Assembly (NCBI GenBank): GCA_947499255.1
Contig: CANMNF010000001.1
Location: 310,001-374,000, forward strand
From: an uncultured Sphingomonadaceae bacterium
GTDB lineage: Bacteria; Pseudomonadota; Alphaproteobacteria; Sphingomonadales; Sphingomonadaceae
Reading direction: 5' to 3'
DNA length: 64,000 nt
Both the position numbers and the translations under genes were made by a program. Positions 46,201 to 54,639 of this stretch are shown one piece after another (position 1 is the stretch's first letter; each line of letters begins with the position of its first letter). The notes below the pieces were generated by a model. The model was not told the DNA's origin. It worked only from the letters and a program-made list of their open reading frames with translations, and ran no database searches.

Positions 46201-47499
46201 GCTATCCAAGGGCTTGGCCGCACGCATAGAACCCATCAGGCAGCAACGCCGCTCTTCCGCCCGGTCACCACGGACTGCAAGGGCGAGCTGCGGTTCACCA
46301 GCACAATTGCGCGCCGTCTCGATAGTCTGGGCGCGCTGACGCGCGGTCAGCGTCAAACCGGCGGGCAGAACCTGTTCGATCCCGCCGACAATCTCGAAAG
46401 CGAATACGCCAAGGCCGCGCTCGTCACCTGGTTCCATCTGCTCAGCAGCGGCAAGCTCGCAAGCACGACGCTGGTTGATTTCGAAAGCCGCTCGGGGCTC
46501 ACGCTGACGGGCGAGGGCGGGGTGCTGGTTGAGGACCTGCCGCCGATCCAGCGCTGGCTCAACCGCATCCTTGCGCTGCCGATCGGGATGCAAAACGCGA
46601 TCTTCGATGAGTTTCTGGGGCTGGTGGAAGCGCGGGTCGCCGCTGCGCGCGAGGCCGGCATGCTCGATGTTGGGGTTGAGACCGTGCAGGTCGACAGCGC
46701 GTCAGTAGAAGAAGACAGGGTGCTACGCACCGATGACCGCACCGGGGCGAGATCGCATCTGCTTACCCTTTCGCTGACCAGCAAAGTGAAGCCCACACCG
46801 CTCGCGCGTGTGCTCGAGATGCGCGAATGGGCGAGCAATCCACGCCTGATGCGCAACGCCAAGAGCGGGCGTGTCGCGCTCGCGGAAGACGCGCGCAGCT
46901 TCATGGAAGATGATGGCACAGTGGTGCCGCGCGTCTTGCTCACTCGACCGACCCGTCGCCAGTATCGATTGCTGGCCGATCTGGACGAAAGCGCATGGGA
47001 ACTCTGCAGCGAACAAGCGTTCATCAGGCGATGGGCGTCCGAGGCCAAAGACGCGGAAAGTCAGGCACGGACAGAGACCGTTTATCTCGCGACCGGTCTC
47101 CTGCTCCCAATCTGGTCTTCGCTACCCAAGGATCGGCTTGCCGTCCACAGGATCGTCGATGTGGTGGGGCAGAGCTGGCTTGGACGGATCGTCGACGATG
47201 CCGATGTTCCAGGGTTGCTGAAGACTTTCGGGGTCGAGGCAGAGTTCGAGCTGACACCTGAGGCTATCCTCTCAGCGGTACAGAAGGGCAAGCCCATCAC
47301 AGTCGAACGACCATTCCCGATGACCATCAAGCGTTCGCTCGTTGCTAGCGAACAGCGGATCGAGATCTGTGGGGAGATCGGCGCACAGCTTGAATGGCTC
47401 AAGAGCCTTGGATGCTTCACTGAGATCATTCAGTATAAGACGCGGGTGTTTGTGCCCGTGAAGCGCTCGCATTCAGTGCTGACTGCGCTGATCAAATGA
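43279..47499 (+). CDS. Methyltransferase / strawberry-notch-type helicase fusion
   Basis: A 1406-residue protein; ATG 43279 has AGGAG seven bases upstream and is preferred over an earlier GTG. An N-terminal class I methyltransferase domain carries a SAM-binding LEPSAGHGMLA and an N6-adenine-type N193-P-P-F196. A superfamily 2 helicase of the strawberry-notch type follows: Walker A GDGTGAGKGRQ (about 472), DESH box (579-582), SATGASDVNN, and motif VI GLGRTHRTHQ (about 978). The same combination occurs in the DarB antirestriction protein of phage P1. Role in protecting or remodelling the incoming DNA is inference. Confidence 0.9.
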   Translation: MNDLFTPIRISLNDAIGTIAGRIASHTLDKPALFETMRALNGGDAADGKWSQRDAYDLMEAGLVRYLMDSPAPRTLDDIACISKLVEALPTQTVRSEDQIRWQQFSTPADLAALMVQLAQPRAEDVVLEPSAGHGMLASMLPPVAALHLNEIDPNRRTKLAALFSKAPLTGHDGAVLTSLLPPTLKPSLILMNPPFVRSKGRGIDPHAAVRHLRSAIAKAAPGARIVAIMPDGFTPSAKMMAIYDETLDGCTVVTLCRLASCYRKQGTSVAVRLFVIDKHPGNIKPSVISRDTVAELCEAVDIAPRAQVARPAPPPVAALRRPSSSLFKTVRSAKQRTPRPGRAKPDNKSSKVAALDYKTLQTPRALGRQAGVYLPYRPSRIDIADAGEHPTTLVESVAMGSIPAPIPDYIPNLPERLVEGKSLSEAQLETVIYAGSAWQQFLPGLFKPCEEGVGLTLAEDGAIYRKGYFLGDGTGAGKGRQIAGCILDSWLAGCRRAIWVSKNESLLEDARRDWQALGGLPADIQPLSNWKIDQPVPFTEGILFVTYPTLRSQRQDATRLDQLLTWAGEEFDGVVAFDESHEMGGVAGGEGMRGKQGGSQQGIAGVLLQNHLPKARVLYASATGASDVNNLAYAVRLGLWGPETGFASREDFIGQIRGGGIAAMEVVSRDLKALGLYQARALSFAGVEYEVLKHELTPEQIHIYDAYADAWAIIHQNMEAALEATCVVDDIDGETLNSGAKAAARSRFESCKQRFFNQVLLSMKLPSLIAAVDAHLVEDASVVIQLVSTAESILDRRLDALSPEERAHLEIDLSPRENVIDYLERAFPTQQMQTFVDDTGKERSAPMFEEDGRPVHNQVAVESRARLIEQLCAMPPIKPALDGLIEHYGPERIAEVTGRTKRLVPQSDGSQRLESRSKRNNQSETEQFMDGRKRILIFSDAGGTGRSYHASLDAKNQQRRVHFLLEPGWRADRAIQGLGRTHRTHQAATPLFRPVTTDCKGELRFTSTIARRLDSLGALTRGQRQTGGQNLFDPADNLESEYAKAALVTWFHLLSSGKLASTTLVDFESRSGLTLTGEGGVLVEDLPPIQRWLNRILALPIGMQNAIFDEFLGLVEARVAAAREAGMLDVGVETVQVDSASVEEDRVLRTDDRTGARSHLLTLSLTSKVKPTPLARVLEMREWASNPRLMRNAKSGRVALAEDARSFMEDDGTVVPRVLLTRPTRRQYRLLADLDESAWELCSEQAFIRRWASEAKDAESQARTETVYLATGLLLPIWSSLPKDRLAVHRIVDVVGQSWLGRIVDDADVPGLLKTFGVEAEFELTPEAILSAVQKGKPITVERPFPMTIKRSLVASEQRIEICGEIGAQLEWLKSLGCFTEIIQYKTRVFVPVKRSHSVLTALIK

Positions 47500-47604
47500 G
47501 CGGCGTGCTCCGCCATCTGTGTACAGCTCTGTCTCAGACCATCGGCTTGATCCGCTATTTAACTTAGTCCTCACCTGCATGTTGACAAAGTACGGAGATT
47601 CTTG

Positions 47605-48369
47605 ATGCGAGCGCCAAAACGAGTGGTGATCCCAATCGACAGCCAGGAGCCAGCGTCTTGGGAATTGGCTCGTGCCTATGCTGAGAAGATGTTGGAACTC
47701 AGTGAAGTCCGATCATCCGAAGTCATTCTGCTGACGCACACCAAGCAGCAGTTGAGGCATACTTCGCTTGGGTCCCATATTGGTGAGGGCGCAGTAAAGG
47801 TGCTTCTGAAGAACCAAACGTTGAGCATGCCTCCGTCCGCACGGCTTCGACACGAAACGATCAAAACGATCGGAACCTTCGTTCGCGGTACCGTCGTGAT
47901 CGTTTTCTATGCCGATGAAGAGTTGCTTGAACTGGTCGATGGCCTAGACGGAATTGCAGGCGTGGTGGTTGTTCCATGGATCCCTGGAGACGTGGACAAT
48001 TGGATTGCCCGCTGGAACCCAATTGTCCACGGGAAACCTCAGACTGAAGCCGCCGATCTGCTCTCAGACAAGACGGTAGAGCGCGCGCTTACTTCGGTCA
48101 CAAGAATGATTAATCTTGCCCATGGTGTTCTGCATCCGCGTGACAAGCAATATGCAGACGATGTGCTCCGCATTCTTCGTGCAAAAGGCCACATGCTCAA
48201 AGCCGAGGCCATTAAGTCGTGGGCAATAAGCAAGGGTTGGAAGCCAGACGCGGCAAGCGAACTTGCAAAACTTGCTAATCGTATTGCGAACCTGAAATCC
48301 AAGCCATCAATTTCCAAAATCCACGATCCTCATGGACGATACGAACGCTGGGTTTCGGGGCAAGACTGA
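47605..48369 (+). CDS. Hypothetical protein, 254 residues
   Basis: I do not recognise a family. The N-terminal half has alternating strands and helices (RVVIPIDS, SEVILLTHTKQ, VVIVFYADEELLELVDGLDGIAGVVVVPW), suggesting a Rossmann-like fold. The C-terminal half is helical and basic (RMINLAHGVLHPRDKQYADDVLRILRAKGHMLKAEAIKSWAISKGWKPDAASELAKLANRI), possibly a winged-helix DNA-binding domain. Codon use is less GC-biased than its neighbours, suggesting a separate origin. GGAG lies eight bases before ATG 47605. Confidence 0.75.
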   Translation: MRAPKRVVIPIDSQEPASWELARAYAEKMLELSEVRSSEVILLTHTKQQLRHTSLGSHIGEGAVKVLLKNQTLSMPPSARLRHETIKTIGTFVRGTVVIVFYADEELLELVDGLDGIAGVVVVPWIPGDVDNWIARWNPIVHGKPQTEAADLLSDKTVERALTSVTRMINLAHGVLHPRDKQYADDVLRILRAKGHMLKAEAIKSWAISKGWKPDAASELAKLANRIANLKSKPSISKIHDPHGRYERWVSGQD

Positions 48370-48401
48370 CGAACTGGGCTGCCGCAGCCTGCTTTGGATC
48401 G

Positions 48402-48415
48402 AAAGAGAAGGGGGA
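48402..48415 (+). repeat. Purine-rich 14-mer, copy 2
   Basis: AAAGAGAAGGGGGA, 51 bases before the ParB start; identical to 43232 and 53798. Confidence 0.7.
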
Positions 48416-48466
48416 TGGAGGTTTGATGGTCCGTCATTGGGACGGGCGATCAGATGGAGACCTCAC

Positions 48467-50557
48467 ATGACTGCAATTCCTCTTTGCAAGCTCGATCAGA
48501 GCCCCAGCAATGTGCGCAAGGTGATCGACGAAGTCGCAGACGAGCAGCTTTCCCACGACATCGAAGCGCACGGTCAGCTTCAGAACCTTATCGTCACCAA
48601 GTCGAAGAAGCGCACGCGCTTCGATGTGATCGCAGGCGGCAGACGCCTGCGTGCCATGAATATGATCGTCGAGCGTGGCGGGTGGGACAAAACCCACGAC
48701 GTTGAGTGCCTCGTGATTGACGGCAAGACGAGCAATGTCGGCGAGGTGTCCTTCGCCGAGAACTTCCAGCGTCTCGCCATGACCCCGACCGAAGAATGCC
48801 GCGCCTTCCAGCATTTCGTGACCGAGGACGGCGACAGCGCCGCGGTTGCCAAACGCTTCGGGCTGACGCAGCGCTTCGTCGAAGGCCGTTTGCGCCTCGC
48901 CAGTCTCGCAGAGCCGATTTTCAAAGCGCTAGAGGCGGGTGATATTACGCTTGATCTTGCCAAGGCCTATGCCTCGACCGACCGACACGAGGTGCAGCTG
49001 CGTGTCTTCGAGCAGGCGCGCTACAATTCCTATCTCAAAGCCGATGCGATCCGGCGTATGATCGCTGAAGGCTCGCTGCGCGGCAGCGATCCGATCGCGT
49101 TGCTGGTGGGCGAAGAAGCCTATGTCGCCGAAGGCGGCCGGGTCGAGAGTGATCTCTTCAGCGAAGCCTCGGAGGATCGCTGGCTCGATATTCCCATCGC
49201 GCACGAACTCGCCGCTGCGAAGATGGAGGCCAAAGCCACCAGACTTGTCGCTGACACAGGTCTTGCCTGGGTAAGGCCAGTGGCCGCAACCTCAAGCTGG
49301 CATGCGCGCAGCGAGGCCGATGTTCATCCCGTGCGCTTACCGCCTGCACCGATCCGCGAAGACGCGCAGGTCCGGATCGACGAAATCGAAGCCCGCATGA
49401 GCGCTATTGGCGACATCTTTGAGGCCTACGAAGTCGAACCCTCGGATAAGGTGGATATCGAAGCGCTTGAGGCAGAGTATGAAGAAATCGACGAGGAGCG
49501 CAGGACGCTTTCTAATCCGAAGCGCGCGCTGCCTGAGGAATGGAAGGGCGAGGTCGGCCAGTTCCTGATCCTCACCAACGAAGGCGAGATGGTGCTTGAT
49601 CCGGACTACTACTCGGAGAAGGAGCTGCGCTTCGAGGAAGACGACAACGGCCAGATCACCGGCGGCGCGTTCGAAGCTCCGACCACGAAGTCGGGCGGAG
49701 CCGCGAAGCCGGCCAAGCCCGAGGCCGCCGCGCCGGGTGGCAAGGCGGTCTCAGCGCGCCTGTTCGACGAATTGGCGGTCCAGCGCCGCAACGTTTTGGC
49801 CGCGTCTCTGCTTGGCGACCCCGGCTTAGCGCTCGACTATGCAATCTTCGTGCTGGCCGATGGGCGCGGATACGAGCCCAAGGGCACCACCATTCGCGGT
49901 GGAAAGGCCGATGATCCGGTGCGCGGCGAATGTCCGACTGGCGAAGCCGATCAGATCTTGGCCGATGCCCATGACGCGCTCGAGCGCGCCTGGCAGGAAG
50001 AAAGCGAGCTTACGGACCGGTTTCTCGCCTTCCGCGCGCTCAACGACGAGGCCAAGGCAGCCTGGCTGGCCTACTGCGTGGCGATCTCGCTCGAATCCAA
50101 GAAAGGCTATGCCAGCGAGCACCATCCGATCCACGCGTTGCTCGGCACGATCCTCGATATCGACGCAGCCGCCCTGTGGCGACCTACCTCGGAGAACTTC
50201 TTCGATCGGATCAGCAAGGCTTCGTGTCTGGCGGCCTTGACTGAGATTGGCGGGAGCGAACTTGCCGCGCGCTATGGCGCTTCGAAGAAGTCCGAGCTGT
50301 CGACTTCCTGCGCGCGGCTGTTTGCCGGCGATGCGATTGTCGAAGAGGACATTAAGGAGCGTGCGATGCGCTGGGTCCCGGCACCAATGCGGTTCGAGCT
50401 GCCGGTGGCAGATCAAGCTGAGGCCGGTGGGGCCGAAGCAGACGCGCCCGATGGTGTGGACGATCCGGCCGACGAGACCGCGACCGATGATCCCTGTGCC
50501 GACGAAGGCAAGGCCGAGGAACCGGAAGCAGACAAGGCCGAGCCGCTCGCCGCCTGA
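48467..50557 (+). CDS. ParB/RepB/Spo0J-family protein, large form
   Basis: A 696-residue protein. The ParB N-terminal CTP-binding fold is seen in IPLCKLDQSPSNVRKV, GQLQNLIVT, IAGGRRLRAM and FAENFQRLAMTPTEE. A helix-turn-helix follows (SAAVAKRFGLTQRFVEGRLRLASL). The remaining about 450 residues are an acidic, charged C-terminal extension of unknown role, ending in a low-complexity Ala/Asp/Glu tail. No parA is adjacent, so it may act in DNA loading or regulation rather than partition. ATG 48467 is the start (GGAG upstream); the longer frame overlaps the previous gene. Confidence 0.88.
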   Translation: MTAIPLCKLDQSPSNVRKVIDEVADEQLSHDIEAHGQLQNLIVTKSKKRTRFDVIAGGRRLRAMNMIVERGGWDKTHDVECLVIDGKTSNVGEVSFAENFQRLAMTPTEECRAFQHFVTEDGDSAAVAKRFGLTQRFVEGRLRLASLAEPIFKALEAGDITLDLAKAYASTDRHEVQLRVFEQARYNSYLKADAIRRMIAEGSLRGSDPIALLVGEEAYVAEGGRVESDLFSEASEDRWLDIPIAHELAAAKMEAKATRLVADTGLAWVRPVAATSSWHARSEADVHPVRLPPAPIREDAQVRIDEIEARMSAIGDIFEAYEVEPSDKVDIEALEAEYEEIDEERRTLSNPKRALPEEWKGEVGQFLILTNEGEMVLDPDYYSEKELRFEEDDNGQITGGAFEAPTTKSGGAAKPAKPEAAAPGGKAVSARLFDELAVQRRNVLAASLLGDPGLALDYAIFVLADGRGYEPKGTTIRGGKADDPVRGECPTGEADQILADAHDALERAWQEESELTDRFLAFRALNDEAKAAWLAYCVAISLESKKGYASEHHPIHALLGTILDIDAAALWRPTSENFFDRISKASCLAALTEIGGSELAARYGASKKSELSTSCARLFAGDAIVEEDIKERAMRWVPAPMRFELPVADQAEAGGAEADAPDGVDDPADETATDDPCADEGKAEEPEADKAEPLAA

Positions 50558-50586
50558 CCAGCGCTATCACCACCATCCACCGACAA

Positions 50587-50615
50587 GGCCCGGGCAACGC
50601 GTCCCGGGCCACTTT
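50587..50615 (+). terminator. Hairpin after parB-like gene, probable terminator
   Basis: GGCCCGGG (50587-50594) and CCCGGGCC (50603-50610) form a perfect 8-bp GC stem with an 8-base loop, followed by ACTTTCGTTT. Lies in the 83-bp gap before ardC. Confidence 0.65.
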
Positions 50616-50640
50616 CGTTTCAGCTTAAGGAGACTTCGCC

Positions 50641-51588
50641 ATGGCGAAGAAACACCGGCGCGATGCCGCGCAAGCGATCACCGATCTCATCATTCGCAAA
50701 ATCGAGGAGGGTACTCCGCCCTGGCGCAGGCCCTGGACAAGGCGTGGTGGGGGTGGGGCGCCTCTGCGCGCCAATGGCGTGCGCTATTCGGGCATCAACG
50801 CGCTCTATCTCTGGGCGGTCGCCGATACGTTTGGGTTCCGGTCGCGCTACTGGATGACCTATGCGCAGGCTCAAAAGCTCGGCGGTCAGGTCCGCAGGGG
50901 GGAGACCTCGCAGCCAAGCGTCTACTTCAACTCGGTGAAGAAGGAAGAGCGCGACGACGTGACCGGCGAGGATACGGTTCGCACGATCCGTTTCATGCGC
51001 AGCTACAGCGTGTTCAATTGCGATCAGATCGATGGCCTGCCGGTACACTTTTATCCCGATGATGTGGACGAAGAACCGCTTGAACCTTCGGCCAAGCGCG
51101 AAGCGATCACGGCCTTCTTCGAACCGATCCCGATCGAAGTGCGCCATGGCGGCGACCGTGCCTTCTATGCACCCGGCGCCGACTATGTGCAGCTGCCGCA
51201 CAAGACCGCCTTCGTAACGGAAGATCATTACGCGGCGACGCTCGGGCACGAGCTTGGCCATGCAACCGGGCATCCCGATCGGCTCGATCGCACATTCGGA
51301 AAGCGTTTTGGCGACAAGGCCTATGCGTTCGAAGAATTGGTGGCAGAGATCACCAGCGGGCGGATCTGCTACGAACTCGAATTGCCGCCCGAGCTGCATG
51401 ACAGCCATGCAAGCTATGTCGATCACTGGCTGCAGATCCTTAAGGCGGACAAGTCGGCGATCATCACCGCGGCGGCGAAGTCTGAGCAGGCCTTCGCCTG
51501 GCTGGCGGCGCATTCAGGCTATGGCTGCGAGGCCGACGAGCCAACAGCAGCCGTAGACGCTTTACCACCCGAGAAGCTCGCGGCCTGA
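50641..51588 (+). CDS. ArdC-type antirestriction protein (ssDNA-binding plus zincin domain)
   Basis: A 315-residue protein. The N-terminal ArdC domain (AQAITDLIIRKIEEGTPPWRRPW, then NGVRYSGINALYLW and GGQVRRGETSQPSVYF) binds single-stranded DNA. The C-terminal metallopeptidase has H203-E-L-G-H207 followed by GHPDRLDR and the downstream glutamate in AFEELVAEI. ArdC of plasmid pSa protects entering DNA against type I restriction. AAGGAG lies before the ATG. Confidence 0.92.
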   Translation: MAKKHRRDAAQAITDLIIRKIEEGTPPWRRPWTRRGGGGAPLRANGVRYSGINALYLWAVADTFGFRSRYWMTYAQAQKLGGQVRRGETSQPSVYFNSVKKEERDDVTGEDTVRTIRFMRSYSVFNCDQIDGLPVHFYPDDVDEEPLEPSAKREAITAFFEPIPIEVRHGGDRAFYAPGADYVQLPHKTAFVTEDHYAATLGHELGHATGHPDRLDRTFGKRFGDKAYAFEELVAEITSGRICYELELPPELHDSHASYVDHWLQILKADKSAIITAAAKSEQAFAWLAAHSGYGCEADEPTAAVDALPPEKLAA

Positions 51589-51638
51589 AAAGGCACCGAG
51601 ATCATCGGTCAAATCACCACGCATGATAGGAGGCCGCT

Positions 51639-52280
51639 ATGGGCTGGCTCTTTATGACCCGCACCGGGATGGGCGAACACACAACGCCAAAGGCCTATCT
51701 CGATGCGCAATTCACCTATGAGCGCGAAGCCAAAAGCGAGAATAGCGCCGAGCCCGAGTTCATCGGACTGCGCGTGCTCGACAGCGCCTTTCCGGGCAAC
51801 CGGACCTGGTACGGTGCGATTGAGCGCTACGATGAAGCTGGCGCGCGTCTCTTTGTCTTCGCCGGAATCTGCCTTGTTAAATGGAACCCGCGCACCAAAG
51901 ACGACCTCGTATTCGGGTACAAAGATATGGACGAAACGGCCGGGCCCAGTCAGGCCGCGTGCCCGCAGCGGCTGCTCGATCTGCTGACCAGCACCAGCGA
52001 GCCTTACGCGCTCGACTGGCGGCGGCGCTGTCATCTCACGGCGAGGCTCCGCGCTCGCAAACTGCCAGACGGCGCGCTCATTCGCTTGCCGGAAGCGATG
52101 ACCTTCACCGACGGGTCCAAGCATTCAGAGTTTCGGGTTCAGCGCGAAGGCCGGCGTCTCGTGCTGACCGATCCGGAAGGGAGAGGGCGCTATCGCGTCT
52201 CGCGCCTGATGGACCGCGCCTTTGAGATTATTCGCGAGCCGGTGCCAGCGCGGACGGTCTTTCCAAGCGTGAGAATTTGA
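51639..52280 (+). CDS. DUF6927-like protein
   Basis: A 213-residue protein starting MGWLFMTRTGMGEHTTPKAYLDAQFTYE, with CLVKWNPRTKDDLVFGYKDMDETAGPSQAACPQRLLDLLT in the middle. I recognise this as the DUF6927 family of plasmids and integrative elements in proteobacteria; no function is known. It follows ardC by 50 bases in a compact same-strand run up to 55107, suggesting a shared role in early transfer or maintenance. Confidence 0.75.
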   Translation: MGWLFMTRTGMGEHTTPKAYLDAQFTYEREAKSENSAEPEFIGLRVLDSAFPGNRTWYGAIERYDEAGARLFVFAGICLVKWNPRTKDDLVFGYKDMDETAGPSQAACPQRLLDLLTSTSEPYALDWRRRCHLTARLRARKLPDGALIRLPEAMTFTDGSKHSEFRVQREGRRLVLTDPEGRGRYRVSRLMDRAFEIIREPVPARTVFPSVRI

Positions 52281-52290
52281 GGAGGGTGCC

Positions 52291-52485
52291 GTGCCGCCTC
52301 TTGATCCCCGCCGCTATCAATTGTGCGGCCTTGCCCATGCAATTAGTGTCGCGCTGCGCCTTTGCGAGGATACCGAGTGCGACCATGTCGTGATCCAAAC
52401 CGCTGAGCCGCTACAGCCCTATCGGGTGTGCCGCCTCGGTGAAACAGAGAGCGACAACATCGCTCTTCAGATTATTGTTCTTTGA
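52291..52485 (+). CDS. Small hypothetical protein
   Basis: A 64-residue protein with a GTG start behind GAGGGTG. Sequence PPLDPRRYQLCGLAHAISVALRLCEDTECDHVVIQTAEPLQPYRVCR. Four cysteines. No family recognised. Spacing of 10 and 15 bases to its neighbours and good ribosome-binding site support a real gene. Confidence 0.6.
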   Translation: MPPLDPRRYQLCGLAHAISVALRLCEDTECDHVVIQTAEPLQPYRVCRLGETESDNIALQIIVL

Positions 52486-52500
52486 GGGCATTCTAAAGTC

Positions 52501-53799
52501 ATGTGGCTGATCCCGAAGGATACCGATGGACGCGAGGAGCGCGTCAAAGTTCCGTCGCTGCTTCGTGCGGGACTGGTCCGCTGGTATTTGGGCCAGGGCA
52601 GTGAGGCTGATCATCGCGCCTCTGTCTCGCTGGTGGTGACCGCGCGCGAGAACGGCAAATGGCTCGCCTGCCATTGCTTGGGTGAAGACGGAACGCCGCC
52701 ACTGCTAAGCCCCGCCTATCTTAGCTCGCAGGAGACCTACTATCTAAGGCGTCTCACCAGCAGGCCGCAGCACAGACGCGATTGCCCGTTTTTTCTGCCC
52801 CAGGCACCCGATCGCATTCGCGAGAAGGCTGGTGGCGCGCATTTCGAGATCGACTATCCGCGCGGGCTATTCAACGCCCACAAGGATGCGCCTGAGAAGC
52901 TGGCGACCAAGCCCGACGAGGCCGAACCCGATGATCGCCGCCGAGGCGTCACGATTCCAAGACTCGGCAAGCTTCTTTGGATGTTGCTCGAGGCCGCTGG
53001 CACCAATGTGATCACTGGCCTGCCTGCAGAAGGCAGACCTTCATTCGGGATTGCCAAGGAACTCGCCCGCTTGCGAGAAGCGGCGCGGCGCTTCGATATC
53101 GCGCCTGGCATCCCGCTCGCTTCGCATCTCTACACAAATGCGGTCGATTACGAGCGGACCCGCCTCCATGCGAGGCTGCGGGAGGCCGTCAAGGACTGGC
53201 CGGTCGGCTACGCGCCGCAGGCCTTCCTGCTGCTCGAAGCGAGCGCTGTGCACTCGAACACTTTGACAACAGGGCTCGGCGATGTGGCTATCCGCAATCG
53301 CATCCAGCAGGCCGGAGTCGGTGCAAGTGCAGGAGACGGCCAAGCAAATGGACCTTATCTGGCGCTCGCCGTGGTTGGCGAGCATTCCAAACGCGAGGGC
53401 TATCTGGCGCTGCGCGCCTATGCGCAGCCGATCTTCAAAGGCAACCAGTTCGTGCCGGTCGAACGCGCTTCAGAGCGTCGGCTGTTTGAGCTGCTCACTC
53501 GGTTCCAATATCTGATGCGCGCCAGGTGTGTCACAATCGCGATCAAAAAGCCGCTGTTCGATATCCTCACCGACAAAGGGTTCGTGAGGCCGGAGGCTAT
53601 CGTTGCCTTCCGCGATTACACCACCGGCGAGGATGACCAGTTCGCGCTCCAGCTGATCGATGGCGACACGCTCGAAGGCTGCGAAGCGCATGCACGCGAC
53701 CGGGAACGCATCGCCGAAATCGCACCCGTTCTGAGCGTTGCGCAAGACGAGCTTGCAGGCGACGGGCTGCTCGCCCGTCTCGAGGCCATGATCGGTTAA
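52501..53799 (+). CDS. DUF1173-like protein
   Basis: A 432-residue protein. The N-terminal part has a probable zinc knuckle: C-H-C in LACHCLGED and H-R-R-D-C in PQHRRDCPFF. A helical middle part follows (IPRLGKLLWMLLEAAGTNVI), then a domain with a QAFLLLEAS strand. This layout resembles the DUF1173 family of plasmid proteins, with low similarity, so the name is tentative. The stop (53797-53799) overlaps the first bases of the third purine-rich 14-mer. Confidence 0.55.
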   Translation: MWLIPKDTDGREERVKVPSLLRAGLVRWYLGQGSEADHRASVSLVVTARENGKWLACHCLGEDGTPPLLSPAYLSSQETYYLRRLTSRPQHRRDCPFFLPQAPDRIREKAGGAHFEIDYPRGLFNAHKDAPEKLATKPDEAEPDDRRRGVTIPRLGKLLWMLLEAAGTNVITGLPAEGRPSFGIAKELARLREAARRFDIAPGIPLASHLYTNAVDYERTRLHARLREAVKDWPVGYAPQAFLLLEASAVHSNTLTTGLGDVAIRNRIQQAGVGASAGDGQANGPYLALAVVGEHSKREGYLALRAYAQPIFKGNQFVPVERASERRLFELLTRFQYLMRARCVTIAIKKPLFDILTDKGFVRPEAIVAFRDYTTGEDDQFALQLIDGDTLEGCEAHARDRERIAEIAPVLSVAQDELAGDGLLARLEAMIG

Positions 53800-53811
53800 A
53801 GAGAAGGGGGA
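53798..53811 (+). repeat. Purine-rich 14-mer, copy 3
   Basis: AAAGAGAAGGGGGA, 27 bases before the start of the next gene; identical to 43232 and 48402. A separate TAAGGAG ribosome-binding site follows it, so the 14-mer is not itself the Shine-Dalgarno. Confidence 0.7.
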
Positions 53812-53838
53812 AGAGCAGGGACGTAAGGAGATTACGTC

Positions 53839-54477
53839 ATGGCTCGCTTCGCATCCTCACCCAGTCCTTCACACTCGATCTGGGGGTCGATCATCATGGC
53901 CGAAGAGTTCCTCCCCGGCCTGTGGGTGGTCACCACCGCTTCGCATGGCGGGATCATGCTGTCGGCACCCCGACAGGCGGCCATGCCCGAAGCCCTCCGG
54001 CTCGGCACAGCCAATTACGAGGAAGACTGCGACTGGGCATTGCCCGTGCTCGCGTTCCGCGACGAGTTCGAAGCCGCACGGCCTGATCGCGCCTCTTGGC
54101 TGCAGCTCGCTTTCGATACGGTGCGCTGCTGGCATCCCGACCGCTACGAGGCCTTTACCGGCGACGCCGTGCCTGAGAACGCTTCGCGCGTGCTACGCCA
54201 GCGCGCGGCTTACCTTGCCGTAATCGGCAAGTATTGCGTCACCGCCGCTTGGGGCGATTGGGCGGATTGGGTGCCGAAAGGCAAGACGGGTGTCGTCGCC
54301 TGCAAGGTCCTTTCCGTCGATCATCTCGGCAACGCGACCTATGGTGAGGAGCGCCGCTACGCGCTGGTGGACAAGCAAACCTATTCAGAACGAGACGAAG
54401 TCTTCTGTCTGGATGACCACGAACACAAACTCATCGAAATGCCGGAGGAGTTCCGACCGACCAAGCGGATCGGGTGA
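53839..54477 (+). CDS. DUF7007-like protein
   Basis: A 212-residue protein with TAAGGAG eight bases before the ATG. Contains PGLWVVTTASHGGIMLS, YEEDCDWALPVLAFRDEFEAARP and a C-terminal half ending CLDDHEHKLIEMPEEFRPTKR. I associate it with the DUF7007 family of proteobacterial plasmids and integrative elements. No known function. The name is tentative. Confidence 0.65.
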   Translation: MARFASSPSPSHSIWGSIIMAEEFLPGLWVVTTASHGGIMLSAPRQAAMPEALRLGTANYEEDCDWALPVLAFRDEFEAARPDRASWLQLAFDTVRCWHPDRYEAFTGDAVPENASRVLRQRAAYLAVIGKYCVTAAWGDWADWVPKGKTGVVACKVLSVDHLGNATYGEERRYALVDKQTYSERDEVFCLDDHEHKLIEMPEEFRPTKRIG

Positions 54478-54639
54478 CCCGCTTCCGAACAAGAGCGACG
54501 CGGACCCTGCGCTGCCGCTTCAGGTCCACGGATGGCGCGCGGGCGAGCGCGCGCTGCCGGGCCGGGCGGCCCGGGTGGGGAGGGGGATGAAAGACAGTGG
54601 TCCGGGCAAGGGGCTCGGACGAACCAAGGAGACGTTCCA

